DNA of 64,000 nt from assembly GCF_007988945.1 (NCBI RefSeq), contig NZ_BJVC01000003.1, positions 1 to 64,000 of the forward strand, read 5' to 3'. Shown piece by piece: positions 1 through 8,124 of this stretch. Origin of the DNA: Swaminathania salitolerans. GTDB lineage: Bacteria > Pseudomonadota > Alphaproteobacteria > Acetobacterales > Acetobacteraceae. Within the stretch, counting starts at the first letter, position 1. Each line of letters begins with the position of its first letter. Made by a program: the position numbers and the translations under genes. Under the pieces are notes generated by a model. The model made no database searches and was not told the DNA's origin. It saw only the letters and a program-made list of their open reading frames with translations.

Positions 1-77
1 AAAGGTCCGTGCGACTTGCATGTGTTAAGCATGCCGCCAGCGTTCGCTCTGAGCCAGGATCAAACTCTCAGGTTCAA
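1..77 (-). rRNA. rrs: 16S rRNA, 5' end only (partial)
   Basis: Read on the minus strand, positions 70 to 1 give the conserved 16S start: AGAGTTTGATCCTGGCTCAG, then the GAACGCTGGCGGCATGC stretch and the ACATGCAAGTCG segment. Only about 77 nt of the gene lie in the window; the rest is off the left edge. The exact mature 5' end is estimated from homologous genes and may be off by a few bases. The sequence type fits Alphaproteobacteria. Confidence 0.97.
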
Positions 78-334
78 TTCCAGCCAGCACAAAGGCCAAC
101 CAAAACCAAACTATAGATCCCGAAACAAAAAAAACTGACGTCTGTAGTTCTTTCCAAAAAAAGAATAAATCAGTCAGCACTCTCATCATCAGAACCACTG
201 GTTCAGACAACACCAAAGCGCCGCCAACATATCCCTTCCATTCCATCTTCACTTGTCAAAGAACCTACCTAACCTACTGATCTTACTCAGTCTTTCAGGC
301 AGTCGCCGCAGCATGTTCCGCTGCGGTGAACGGG
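78..334 (-). promoter_or_regulatory. rRNA operon leader with boxA antiterminator
   Basis: This is the untranslated leader between the rrn promoter and the 16S gene. On the minus strand, positions 264-254 read GTTCTTTGACA, which matches the boxA element of rRNA leaders (E. coli TGCTCTTTAACA) that loads the Nus antitermination complex. Several A/T runs, for example near 127-135 and 155-162, are present. Open frames crossing this stretch show no protein-like features and are not genes. Confidence 0.75.
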
Positions 335-363
335 CTTTTACGGAAACCGGGGGGGGTTGTCAA
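335..363 (-). promoter_or_regulatory. rRNA operon promoter (-35 TTGACA, -10 TAAAAG)
   Basis: Minus-strand TTGACA (363-358) is separated by exactly 17 bp from TAAAAG (340-335), followed by a GC-rich discriminator (CCCG), as expected for a growth-rate-controlled rRNA promoter. The spacer contains an uninterrupted run of eight C (plus-strand G at 349-356). It lies about 260 bp upstream of the 16S 5' end, with boxA between. Seen directly; transcription itself is inferred. Confidence 0.8.
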
Positions 364-744
364 ACACTTCCTCAATCCCCCCAAAACCCACGCCACATAT
401 GGACCACACCCGATTCCCGACAAAACCACTCACAAAAAACAGGGAAAAAAATCGTCCGGAAAACAGATTCCTCACAAACACGGGAAAGAGACCGTCTTGC
501 GGGCGCCTCCAAACCGGATAATCTCGACTCCCCATGGCAAAGCAGTGCTCCTCCGTCGTCGTCGTCTCCGTTTCCTGCAAGGGCAGGGCCGGATCGGTGT
601 GCGCACAGGAAGTCTTCTGAGCCCTCCCCCCAGCCCCGCCGCCACGGCGGGGTGCGTTCGGATCTTGCCGGGTGGCCTTCTAAAGGTCTGTCCTCAATGC
701 AAGCATCGTTCCTTTCCGGGATTTCCCTGGGCCTCTCTCCATAG
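364..744. other. non-coding stretch upstream of the rrn promoter
   Basis: No gene is supported here. Overlapping open frames on both strands have unlikely compositions (long Ser/Arg/Pro runs) and no ribosome-binding sites. The one visible structure is a perfect hairpin at 634-652 (CCCCGCCG-CCA-CGGCGGGG), without a T-run on either side. The right edge borders the LysE-family relic. Confidence 0.6.
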
Positions 745-1096
745 GCCACGGCCTCTTTTCTGGTCTTCGCGCTGACAAGCTCTGCAAGTCCGGGGCCGAA
801 CAACCTGCTCATCATGACCATCGCCGCACGTTCGGGCCTGAGAAATACTCTGCCAGGCATTGCGGCCATCACTGTAGCATTCGGTTCGATGCTTGCGGTC
901 TGGGCAATGGGGAGTGGCCTTCACTATCGCGACAAAACTCGTCATCGGACTTGCTGCGCAACTCGGCTGGGCGGCGCTCGGTCTTTATCTGTACCGGCAC
1001 CTGCATCGGCCGGGCGGGACGCCGGAGCATATGATCCGGATCAATCGCGTGATGGGTGCTCTGTTGGCTGCATCGGCTCTCACCATGCTCGTCTGA
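745..1096 (+). pseudogene. LysE/RhtB-family amino-acid exporter, decayed relic
   Basis: Two frames hold matching pieces of one family. From 745, the frame of position 814 reads a hydrophobic stretch leading into SPGPNNLLIMTIAARSGLRN, which fits the LysE/RhtB N-terminal signature (PGPNN). From about 893, another frame reads a hydrophobic segment and ends RINRVMGALLAASALTMLV, which resembles the family C-terminus. An intact member is about 200 residues; here roughly 110 remain, so the middle is deleted and the two ends are out of frame. No start codon with a ribosome-binding site precedes the first piece, and a stop (TAG 742-744) lies just upstream. The family exports amino acids, but this copy cannot encode a working protein. 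Alternatively the 893-1096 piece could be a small membrane protein of its own. Confidence 0.7.
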
Positions 1097-1124
1097 CGCA
1101 GGTTTCTCGCACGGATGCAGATAT

Positions 1125-1163
1125 GAGAAAGCCGCCCGCATTGTCATGCGCGGCGGCTTTCTC
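1125..1163 (-). terminator. hairpin terminator after csbD-like gene
   Basis: A 12-bp perfect inverted repeat (GAGAAAGCCGCC at 1125-1136, GGCGGCTTTCTC at 1152-1163) is extended inward by CGCA/TGCG with a one-base bulge. It sits between the 3' ends of the LysE relic (plus) and the CsbD gene (minus), so it can end transcription in both directions. There is no long external T-run; the AAA/TTT within the stem may supply weak pairs. Confidence 0.7.
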
Positions 1164-1178
1164 ACATAATGAGGATAC

Positions 1179-1391
1179 TCAGAGCTTGTTGAGGCCGTCT
1201 TTGACGCTGTCGATGCCATCATTGACGGCACCTTTCACCTCGCCCTTTGTTTTCTCGGCCTTGCCTTCGAGGTTCTGTCCTTCGCCCTCGGCCTGAAGCT
1301 TCTCGTTATCCGTCAGCTTGCCGACTTCTTCCTTGATCGAGCCGACCACCTGCTTGACGGTTCCGCTGACCTTGTCCGTGATTGAACTCAT
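1179..1391 (-). CDS. CsbD family stress-response protein
   Basis: A 70-residue, highly charged, hydrophilic protein. It has the CsbD layout: repeated amphipathic helices with Gly spacing and the motifs GTVKQVVGSIKEE, LQAEGEGQNLEGKAEKTKGE and a final amphipathic helix. Family members are small cytoplasmic general-stress proteins, induced by sigma-B in Bacillus and abundant under stress in other bacteria; their biochemical role is unknown. The start at 1391 is preceded by AAGGA at proper spacing. It is transcribed alone, away from the DMT transporter, and ends before a strong hairpin. Complete length for the family. Confidence 0.9.
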   Translation of the reverse strand: MSSITDKVSGTVKQVVGSIKEEVGKLTDNEKLQAEGEGQNLEGKAEKTKGEVKGAVNDGIDSVKDGLNKL

Positions 1392-1630
1392 GACACTGTT
1401 CCTTCTCGCCTGTAGCTACCGGTCGGGGCTACCGCGTGGGGATAGTCTGGGTACATCCCCCTGGAGGTCTGCTTCCGGCAGCACTGACCATTCAACGCAG
1501 TATCCCGGACAAAGTCGCATCGGCGGCGCTTTTTCCGGACAAACTCCGTCTTTTTTCCCGGGGTCCGTTCCCGTAAGATGAGGCCCCCCTCGCCACGAAG
1601 CGAGAAACCCCCGAACGAGAAAGCTCGCGA
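1392..1630. other. divergent intergenic region csbD / DMT transporter
   Basis: The 239-bp spacer carries the divergent start signals for the CsbD gene (minus) and the DMT transporter (plus). A small hairpin CGGA-CAAAC-TCCG followed by six T lies near 1532-1555 but is too short to call a terminator. The long minus-strand open frame crossing this spacer (1388-2581) is an antisense shadow of the transporter gene. Confidence 0.4.
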
Positions 1631-2530
1631 ATGGCCCTTTTCCTGTTTTTCGCCGTCGTGATCCTGTGGGGGCTGACCTGGTTTTCCATCCACCTCCAGA
1701 TCGGGGGAACGAGCGCGGACGTCGCCATTTTCTGGCGGTTCGTCCTGTCGGCGTCTCTCATCGGGGGCGGTCTGGCAGCAACGGGCAAATTGCGCACGCC
1801 CCCCAAGGCGGCATGGCCCTGGATCGCCGGCATGGGCGTGTGTCTGTTTTCCTGCAACTTTCTCGGGATCTACAGCTCGGAACTCTTTCTGCCGAGCGGT
1901 ACCGTTTCCGTCGTGTTCAGCATGGCGACGCTGTTCAACACACTCAATCTCTGGTTGTTCTTTCGCAGGACACCCGATCTGCGCGTGTTGGCAGGCGGTA
2001 TCCTCGGTGTCTGTGGCGTGGCCCTGCTTCTGGCGGGCGACATGGCGCATGAGAACTGGCATCTCATGCTGGCGGGGATGGGGTTTGCCTTGTTCGGCAC
2101 CTATCTGTTTTCCTGCGGCAACATGCTCTCGCGTCATCTGGCCGGATTCGAGATCAGCCTGACCAATACCGTCTTCTGGGGCATGCTCTGCGGTATTGCG
2201 TTGCTGGCCGTCATCATCCCGCTTTCGGGACATGGCTACGGCTTTCCCCTCACATCTCGCTGGCTGGGTGGGCTGCTTTATCTGGCCCTGTTCGGCTCGG
2301 TGGCGGGATTTCTGTTCTATCTCGAGCTGGTGCGACGCATCGGCGCCGACAAGGCCGCCTATGCCACCATCCTCTCGCCCGTGATCGCGCTGGGCATTTC
2401 GGCTCTCTTCGAGAGGGTCTATTGGTCCGTGCCCATGCTGGCCGGGCTTCTTCTGATCCTGCTCGGCAATGTCCTGGCCTTCCTGCGCAGGAAACCCCTC
2501 CCCCAGCCTGTCGAGGTGGAGCAGGGCTGA
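1631..2530 (+). CDS. DMT superfamily (EamA) transporter
   Basis: A 299-residue integral membrane protein with about ten hydrophobic segments arranged as two EamA repeats (roughly residues 5-135 and 145-290). The first repeat has the typical N-terminus ILWGLTWFSIHLQIGG and the second the motif AALFERVYWSVPMLAG near the end, where EamA proteins have FLGE. Members export or import metabolites across the inner membrane; the substrate cannot be read from sequence. The start at 1631 is the first ATG of the frame and lies about 10 nt after a GAGAAAG stretch. The downstream deacylase gene follows after 68 bp on the same strand. Confidence 0.88.
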   Translation: MALFLFFAVVILWGLTWFSIHLQIGGTSADVAIFWRFVLSASLIGGGLAATGKLRTPPKAAWPWIAGMGVCLFSCNFLGIYSSELFLPSGTVSVVFSMATLFNTLNLWLFFRRTPDLRVLAGGILGVCGVALLLAGDMAHENWHLMLAGMGFALFGTYLFSCGNMLSRHLAGFEISLTNTVFWGMLCGIALLAVIIPLSGHGYGFPLTSRWLGGLLYLALFGSVAGFLFYLELVRRIGADKAAYATILSPVIALGISALFERVYWSVPMLAGLLLILLGNVLAFLRRKPLPQPVEVEQG

Positions 2531-2598
2531 CCGGTTTGACAGAATGAAAGCCCGGTTTTCTGATGGTCGTCCGGACTGCATAATCGGGAGACGATCTG

Positions 2599-3084
2599 AT
2601 GAAACCCGCCTCTGGCCAGACGCCTGGCCTCGCCCTGCTGGAGAAAGCGGGCATCGCCTATACGCTGCACAGCCATGATTACGACCCCGAAGCCGGTCGC
2701 AAGGGATTGCAGGCGGCAGAGTCGCTCGGCGTCTCGCCCGAGCGCGTTTTCAAGACGCTGATGATCTGGCTGGACAAGGAAAAGCCAGCCTGCGCCGTCA
2801 TCCGGTCGGATCACAAGCTGAATTTGAAGGCCGTTGCCGCGGCGCTGGGAGGCAAATCGGCCGCCATGATGGCGCCACCCGACGCCGAGCGCCTGACCGC
2901 CTACAAGACCGGCGGAATCAGCCCTTTCGGGCAGAAAAAGCGCGTGCCCGTCCTGCTGGACAAGCACGCGCTCGGTCAGGAGCGGATTTTCGTCAATGCA
3001 GGGCGCAGGGGCCTGCAATGCGAGATCGACCCCGCCGCCGCTGCCAGTCGTTTCGACTGGACAGTCGGGGCTGTCGCAGAGTGA
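2599..3084 (+). CDS. ybaK: Cys-tRNA(Pro)/Cys-tRNA(Cys) deacylase, YbaK/EbsC family
   Basis: The 161-residue protein matches the family length (E. coli YbaK 159). It shows the essential-lysine segment ERVFKTLMI (around residue 53) and the YbaK signature GGISPFGQKKRVPVLLD. YbaK hydrolyses Cys mischarged on tRNA-Pro in trans, together with prolyl-tRNA synthetase, in the cytoplasm. The start at 2599 follows a GGGAGA ribosome-binding site. The stop codon directly abuts the stop of the convergent TonB-dependent receptor gene. A second, different YbaK-domain protein is encoded at 26503-26967. Confidence 0.92.
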   Translation: MKPASGQTPGLALLEKAGIAYTLHSHDYDPEAGRKGLQAAESLGVSPERVFKTLMIWLDKEKPACAVIRSDHKLNLKAVAAALGGKSAAMMAPPDAERLTAYKTGGISPFGQKKRVPVLLDKHALGQERIFVNAGRRGLQCEIDPAAAASRFDWTVGAVAE

Positions 3085-5535
3085 TCAGAAGCCGGTCGAA
3101 AGCGTGACCATGGCCGAGAAAGGCGGGTTCAGGTAATAGGACGGCATTCCGCCCGACGCGATGGTCGTGCCGTAAACGCCCTTGACGGGGTTGGCATTGG
3201 TCGAGAAGCCATAGACGCCGTTGCGGAACTTGGCACCCGTGAGGTTGGTCATGTTCAGCTGGATCTGGGGCGATTTGAGATAACCGGCATTCTTGAACCG
3301 GTATCCCATGCCGACCTGGTTGGTGATGTATTGCGGCACAGAGTTGTCGTTCATGAAGGTCGCATATTGCTTGCCGACATATTTCACCTGACCGGAGAAC
3401 CAGAAGCTTCCGTTATCCCAGTCGAGGCCGATACCCGCCTGCTGCTTGGGAGACCGGATGGCGATCTTGCCTTTGGTCGGCAGGAGATCGGCGCCCACGC
3501 GGATATTGTTGTCGATGGTCGCGTGCAGGTATTCGAACGTCACATAGGGACGCAGATGGTGCCAGGGACGGGTGCCGAGCTGGATATCGACGCCGCGCGT
3601 GGTCTGACCGCCGGCATTGACCGTCTGGCTGTAGCTCGCGCCCGACGCGCCGTCATAATAGTTGAGCGTCTGCTGACGGTTGGTCAGGTTGTAGTTGAAG
3701 AACGAGATCGAACCCACCAGAAGGTCGCCGTTATAGCGATATCCCAGCTCTTCCTCGATCGTGTATTCCGGCTTGGACGCACCGCCGCGCTGGGTCTGCA
3801 CGCCCGCGATGTTGTAGTAGTCGACCAGCGAGGTGCTGGACGGGATCTTGAAGTTGGTATTCCCGGCCACGTAGATCTGGTGATGGCGGTTGAAGTTCCA
3901 CGCAATACCGATCTGCGGCAGGGGCTCAGGCGTGTGCAGGTTGCGGTTATAGGTCGTTCCCGGGGTGTAGTTGTACACCCGACGCGTGATCATGGCCTCC
4001 TTGAAGCCGACCGTGATGTTCAGGCGATCGTTGAAATACTTCATGGTATCGCCGATGAACAGCATGTTCACCTGGGTGAGCGACAGGAAGTCGCGTGCCT
4101 TGAAGGGCTGGCCGTCGGTCGTGGTGATCAGATCGGTCGTGCCCCAGATATTGTTCGGGACGCCCGTCTGCTGGTTCACGATTCCATAGGGTGAGTACTG
4201 GGACTGGTTCGAATATTCGTACCACCAGCCGAACTGGATATCGTGATGATTGTTGGGTCGGTAATGCAGGGAGATCGTATTGCCCGTACGGAACTGCTCC
4301 TGATTCGAGGGGGCGAAAGCGAGCACGCTTTTCGCACCGTCCAGATCGAGGGAAACGGGCTGGTTCCCCATATAGGCCTGGGACGGGATGACCGACGCGC
4401 CCGTACCGTTACCGATACCGTGCCAGAAATAGAGCGAGTCCTCGAGGGTCAGCTTGGGCGTGATGACGAGATGGGTCGGCAGCACCGCCACCACGTTCTC
4501 GAACGGATTGACGTGAAGCTTGTAATACGCGGCACCTGCGGCGTTGGGCCCTGCGTAATTCGCCGCATAATTGGTGCTGTATCCGGTCCTGAGCCACTGG
4601 GTGTAGTTCGGGGCCAGATAGAAGTCGTTCGTCTGGTTGTTATAGGCGACCGTCAGCCCGGTATGGCTCCCGTTCTGGAAATCCTTCACCAGCTTGAAGT
4701 CGTAGTGATATTTCTCCGCCTGCCCCGGACCGCGCCAGTTATTGCCCTTCGTATGGCTGAAGGCGAACATGGCGCGCACGCCGCTATTGCCGATATCGCC
4801 GGAATTCAGACGCAGGAACTGACGGAACGTATCGAAGGAGCCGAACGAGACATCCATCACCCCGCCGCGATGATGCGAAGGATTGCTCATGGTCATGGAG
4901 GTCAGACCGGCCGAGGCACTCGTGACCGGAGAGCCGATATCGACCGAACCGGGCTGGAGCGAGACCGTCTCGAGATTTTCGGATTCGAGCACCTCGTTCG
5001 AGTAGAACTGGCCGCCGCCGATATCGTTGAGGGGCGCGCCATCGAGCAGCCAGCCCACTTCGGTCTGGTCGAAGCCGCGCACGTTCACCTGACCGGTGAA
5101 CAGGCCGAACGGGTCGGCCTGCGCCACGTTGACGCTCGGCAGCATGGCCAGAACCTGCTGCACGTTCACGGATGGGGCGAGCTTCGCGATGAAATCATGC
5201 GTGACGGTCTGGACGGCCTTGGGCGCCGTCTCGACGCGAAGCAGCCCGCCACCGGGCTGACGCGTGCGCTGGCTTCGTCCCGTTACGGCGATTTCTTCGG
5301 GGCGCGCGCTGGCCATGAGCGGCGCGGAGACCGTTGCGGCGCGGGGGGACGTTGCCGTGGCCTGTGCCGCAGGCACTGCCGCCGGCGCTCCCGTCCGGGA
5401 CGGATGAGCGGACCGATGGCTGGACGCATGGTGCTTGTGACGGGTCGGCGCAGCGGTCGAGACCTGGATGCTGCCGGCAAGGGCGGTGCCCCCGAGCAGC
5501 ATCAAAAGACAACGATGCGTGAAACTGGACGGCAT
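3085..5535 (-). CDS. TonB-dependent outer-membrane receptor
   Basis: An 816-residue protein with a signal peptide (about residues 1-29, ending in an Ala-rich stretch), a His/Ala-rich linker, and a TonB-box-like PEEIAVTGR near residue 78. A plug domain follows (about 95-210, with FGLFTGQVNVRGFDQTEVGW and LLDGAPLND), then a large beta-barrel rich in aromatic residues ending in a terminal Phe (LSTGF). Such receptors import siderophores, cobalamin, sugars or other ligands using the TonB complex. The ligand is not evident and no transport or siderophore gene flanks it. The start at 5535 is preceded by a GAGGGG motif 13 nt away. Its stop abuts the deacylase stop (TGATCA), so the convergent genes have no spacer. 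Confidence 0.92.
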   Translation of the reverse strand: MPSSFTHRCLLMLLGGTALAGSIQVSTAAPTRHKHHASSHRSAHPSRTGAPAAVPAAQATATSPRAATVSAPLMASARPEEIAVTGRSQRTRQPGGGLLRVETAPKAVQTVTHDFIAKLAPSVNVQQVLAMLPSVNVAQADPFGLFTGQVNVRGFDQTEVGWLLDGAPLNDIGGGQFYSNEVLESENLETVSLQPGSVDIGSPVTSASAGLTSMTMSNPSHHRGGVMDVSFGSFDTFRQFLRLNSGDIGNSGVRAMFAFSHTKGNNWRGPGQAEKYHYDFKLVKDFQNGSHTGLTVAYNNQTNDFYLAPNYTQWLRTGYSTNYAANYAGPNAAGAAYYKLHVNPFENVVAVLPTHLVITPKLTLEDSLYFWHGIGNGTGASVIPSQAYMGNQPVSLDLDGAKSVLAFAPSNQEQFRTGNTISLHYRPNNHHDIQFGWWYEYSNQSQYSPYGIVNQQTGVPNNIWGTTDLITTTDGQPFKARDFLSLTQVNMLFIGDTMKYFNDRLNITVGFKEAMITRRVYNYTPGTTYNRNLHTPEPLPQIGIAWNFNRHHQIYVAGNTNFKIPSSTSLVDYYNIAGVQTQRGGASKPEYTIEEELGYRYNGDLLVGSISFFNYNLTNRQQTLNYYDGASGASYSQTVNAGGQTTRGVDIQLGTRPWHHLRPYVTFEYLHATIDNNIRVGADLLPTKGKIAIRSPKQQAGIGLDWDNGSFWFSGQVKYVGKQYATFMNDNSVPQYITNQVGMGYRFKNAGYLKSPQIQLNMTNLTGAKFRNGVYGFSTNANPVKGVYGTTIASGGMPSYYLNPPFSAMVTLSTGF

Positions 5536-5589
5536 AGAACGGTGTTTCCCCTCGGAACCAGGTTGCGCAAGCGATTGTTGCGCGCGTGA

Positions 5590-5602
5590 ATTATCGTTAC
5601 GA
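5590..5602. promoter_or_regulatory. 13-bp palindrome upstream of the receptor gene
   Basis: TATCGTTACGATA is a perfect odd palindrome lying 55 bp upstream of the receptor start. On the minus strand it overlaps a GATAAT sequence that could serve as a -10 box, so a repressor bound here could control the receptor gene. The size and symmetry fit an operator; the regulator is unknown. Confidence 0.35.
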
Positions 5603-5774
5603 TATCAAACAGAACTACCCTCCCGGGCTACCAGTTGCCTTACGGGACGGCAACGAAACTCCATTCAGATATGGCCGCGGGGTGACAGAATCGTCACGCG
5701 GTGTCACCAATCTGCATCATCGGCGCGCTTCCCTTGCCCCTGCCCCCGCTGCTAAGTCGCCGGAGACGTGATCA

Positions 5775-6515
5775 ATGGAGGCTCTTCCCCTGGCCGGTTC
5801 TTCGCATTCGGGTTTCGCCCTGCCCGCCGCCCTCTGGAAAACGGGGGGAACGCTCGTCCTTCTCGCCTGTCTGCTTCTGCTTGCGCATGAATTTTCGGTG
5901 ACACGCTCGCTGCTGGCGCTGATCCGTGGGTGGAAGGACCAGAGAGGCGCGCCGTTCCTCTTCCTGCTGGTCGGTATCCCGTACAGTTTTTTCGGCCTTC
6001 CCCGGCAGGGCCTCTGTCTCGCAGCAGGGCTCGTATTCGGCACGCTGACAGGATTCGTTCTGGCGAGTGCGGCCAGTCTCTCGGGTGCCGTTCTCGGCTT
6101 CGTATGGATTCGCCGTCTGGCAAGCCATGCCCAGCGCCGCCATCTCCAGACCCGCTTCCGCGGCAGGCTCGCCCTGATCGGCCGGATCCTCGAGCGGACC
6201 CCGTTCCAGGCGGTTCTGACCCTGCGGCTTCTTCCCGTCGGCTCCGCCGTCATGGTCACCGCGGCAGCCGGTCTCTATGGCGTTCCGCTTGCGGCCTTCA
6301 CCTGGGCCACATTCCTCGGCGCGCTACCCCAGAATCTGGTCTTCGTCCTCATCGGCGCGGGCACCGAACTCGGCCAGAGCTTCCAGATCGGTCTCGGCAT
6401 CCTTCTCTTCGCGGGGTCGTCCCTGCTCGCCGCGATGCTGCTGGCCCGGGCACGGCGCGAAGGAAACGCGATAGCCGCCCTGGCCGAGAAGACGGAACCG
6501 CCCCCAGCCGCCTGA
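5775..6515 (+). CDS. TVP38/TMEM64 (VTT domain) inner-membrane protein
   Basis: A 246-residue membrane protein. An N-terminal membrane segment (about 18-40) is followed by the VTT/SNARE-associated core: FLLVGIPYSFFGLPRQGLCLAAG, a Gly-rich re-entrant stretch, a basic loop, then LRLLPVGSAVMVTAAAGLYGVP and two more hydrophobic segments. These correspond to the conserved G-x-P and R-x-x-P motifs of the family. DedA/TVP38 proteins act in lipid flipping or membrane homeostasis; the exact role here is unknown. The start at 5775 follows a GGAG site. It is the first gene of a plus-strand run but is separated by about 240 bp from the next. Confidence 0.85.
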   Translation: MEALPLAGSSHSGFALPAALWKTGGTLVLLACLLLLAHEFSVTRSLLALIRGWKDQRGAPFLFLLVGIPYSFFGLPRQGLCLAAGLVFGTLTGFVLASAASLSGAVLGFVWIRRLASHAQRRHLQTRFRGRLALIGRILERTPFQAVLTLRLLPVGSAVMVTAAAGLYGVPLAAFTWATFLGALPQNLVFVLIGAGTELGQSFQIGLGILLFAGSSLLAAMLLARARREGNAIAALAEKTEPPPAA

Positions 6516-6756
6516 CACCGCATCCCGCCATTTCGCGCGCAGGCCATGCCCGGAAGATCGGGACACCGGGAGGAAAGTTAAAAAAAGAGATTGAAAAACC
6601 CGGCGCCTGCGATATCTGACACGGGATCGTCAGAGACCGGCCCGAAAAACGCCTTTCTGTCATGGGCGTATGCGTATCACCCGACCGGCTCAGCCGACCG
6701 GCAGGGGAAATCTGGACCACAATTCTCGCAGTTCAAACATCCAGCAGGAGCGCCTC
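6516..6756. other. intergenic spacer, nothing distinctive
   Basis: The 241-bp spacer between the TVP38 gene and the Bcr/CflA transporter has a short A-rich patch (about 6577-6597) but no hairpin with a T-run and no recognisable operator. It presumably holds the transporter promoter. Confidence 0.3.
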
Positions 6757-8061
6757 ATGGCCTCTCCCGACGGGATCCCTGTCACTGTCACTCCCGACAC
6801 CGTGTCGAAGGCGAACGCGCCCTCGCCGGAAACGGCAGCCTTGCCTGGCTGGCTTCCGCTCCTTCTCGGGTTTCTGACCGCCGTCGGTCCCGTCTCGACC
6901 GATATCTATCTGCCCGCCTTCCCGGCGCTCGAGCGCTCTCTTCACGCACCGGCGGGCAGTGCCGGGATGACGCTTTCGGCCTGGATGGTCGGGCTTGCGA
7001 TCGGCCAGATTACCATGGGGCCCCTTGCCGACCGGTTCGGACGGCGCATTCCGATGCTCATCGGCATGATCGTCTATACGATCGGCAGCGTCGGCTGCGC
7101 CATGGCCACGACCATGACCTCGATGTGTCTCTTCCGCCTCGTCGCGGCCATCGCGGCCTCGGCCAGTATCGTGATCCCGAGTGCCTGCGTGCGCGATCTT
7201 TCCTCCGGGAACGAGGCCGCACGTCTGATGTCCAAACTCATCCTGATCCAGGGCATCGTTCCCATCCTCGCCCCCATGCTGGGAGGAATCGCCCTGGATT
7301 ACATAAGCTGGCGGGCCATCTTCTGGGTCTCGTCGCTTTATGGCGCTGTCTGCGTACTGTTCCTTCTGCGCGCCTTTCCGGAAACCCTGCCTCAGGAAAA
7401 GAGACGGGAGCTTCGTCCCCTGTCCCTGCTTCATCGCTACGCCATCATCGCACGCGAGCGCAGCTTCATCACCAATGCGCTCGTCTGGGGGTTCTGCGGT
7501 TTTCTCTCCTTCACCTATCTCACCGCCGCGCCAACGGTTTTCGAGCATATCTTCGGGTTCACCCCCGCCCATTACGGAATGCTCTTCGGCCTCTTCGCGG
7601 TCTGCATGATCGGCTCCTCCCAGATCAACGCCGCCCTCGTCGGACGGGTCAGCTCCTCTGCCATGCTGGGATGGGCTCTCGTCATTTCCATCCTCGGCGC
7701 GATCGCCCTGCTGGTGGTGGTCATGCTGGCCGAGCAATATCCCGGCTCCGGACATCACATCCGGCAGATCATGCTCGTTCCGATCGTGGGCTGCATGATG
7801 ATCACACTCGGCATGACCGGAATCATCGGTCCGAACGCGATGGTGGGCGCTCTTTCGAACCAGTCCCATTATGCCGGTAGCGCCTCCGCCTTTGCCGGGA
7901 CGATGCAATATGCTCTCGGCTCGCTCGCCAGCACGGCCATCGGGCTTCTTCCTGCGGATACGCCCATGCCGATGGCAGCCCTGATGCTGTTTGCCGCGTT
8001 GATGATGGGGGTCTTCGCTGTCATGCGCCCGCATGTTGCCCCCCCGGCCCAGCCCGGTTAG
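6757..8061 (+). CDS. Bcr/CflA family drug-resistance MFS transporter
   Basis: With the start at 6757 the protein has 434 residues, twelve hydrophobic segments, and the Bcr/CflA N-terminal signature AVGPVSTDIYLPAFPAL. MFS motif A is present as GPLADRFGRRIPM. An in-frame ATG at 6670 would add 29 residues of non-conserved sequence; 6757 is preferred because AGGAG lies 8 nt upstream. These proton-coupled exporters act on bicyclomycin, chloramphenicol, cysteine or other small molecules; the substrate cannot be assigned. The C-terminal end is short and alanine/proline rich. A response regulator gene follows 63 bp later, without evidence that they are linked. Confidence 0.9.
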   Translation: MASPDGIPVTVTPDTVSKANAPSPETAALPGWLPLLLGFLTAVGPVSTDIYLPAFPALERSLHAPAGSAGMTLSAWMVGLAIGQITMGPLADRFGRRIPMLIGMIVYTIGSVGCAMATTMTSMCLFRLVAAIAASASIVIPSACVRDLSSGNEAARLMSKLILIQGIVPILAPMLGGIALDYISWRAIFWVSSLYGAVCVLFLLRAFPETLPQEKRRELRPLSLLHRYAIIARERSFITNALVWGFCGFLSFTYLTAAPTVFEHIFGFTPAHYGMLFGLFAVCMIGSSQINAALVGRVSSSAMLGWALVISILGAIALLVVVMLAEQYPGSGHHIRQIMLVPIVGCMMITLGMTGIIGPNAMVGALSNQSHYAGSASAFAGTMQYALGSLASTAIGLLPADTPMPMAALMLFAALMMGVFAVMRPHVAPPAQPG

Positions 8062-8124
8062 CCCCGGATCCGTTCAACGAGGGCATGTCCATGCGTGACA
8101 TCCCCCAACAGGGAGTTTGTCCCC

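Noticed and set aside
254-264. TTGACA on the minus strand as a second rrn promoter
   Set aside because: It lies inside a boxA match and has no -10 at proper distance toward the 16S gene.
893-1096. Independent 67-residue membrane protein
   Set aside because: Only a weak TTG start is available, and the sequence matches the C-terminus of LysE/RhtB transporters whose N-terminus lies just upstream in another frame.
1388-2581. Long antisense frame over the DMT transporter; similar ones at 4243-5589, 20164-22050, 32553-33926 and 39163-41274
   Set aside because: They mirror genes with clear families on the other strand. Their translations are rich in Arg, Gly, Asp and His without motifs, as expected for antisense frames in high-GC DNA.
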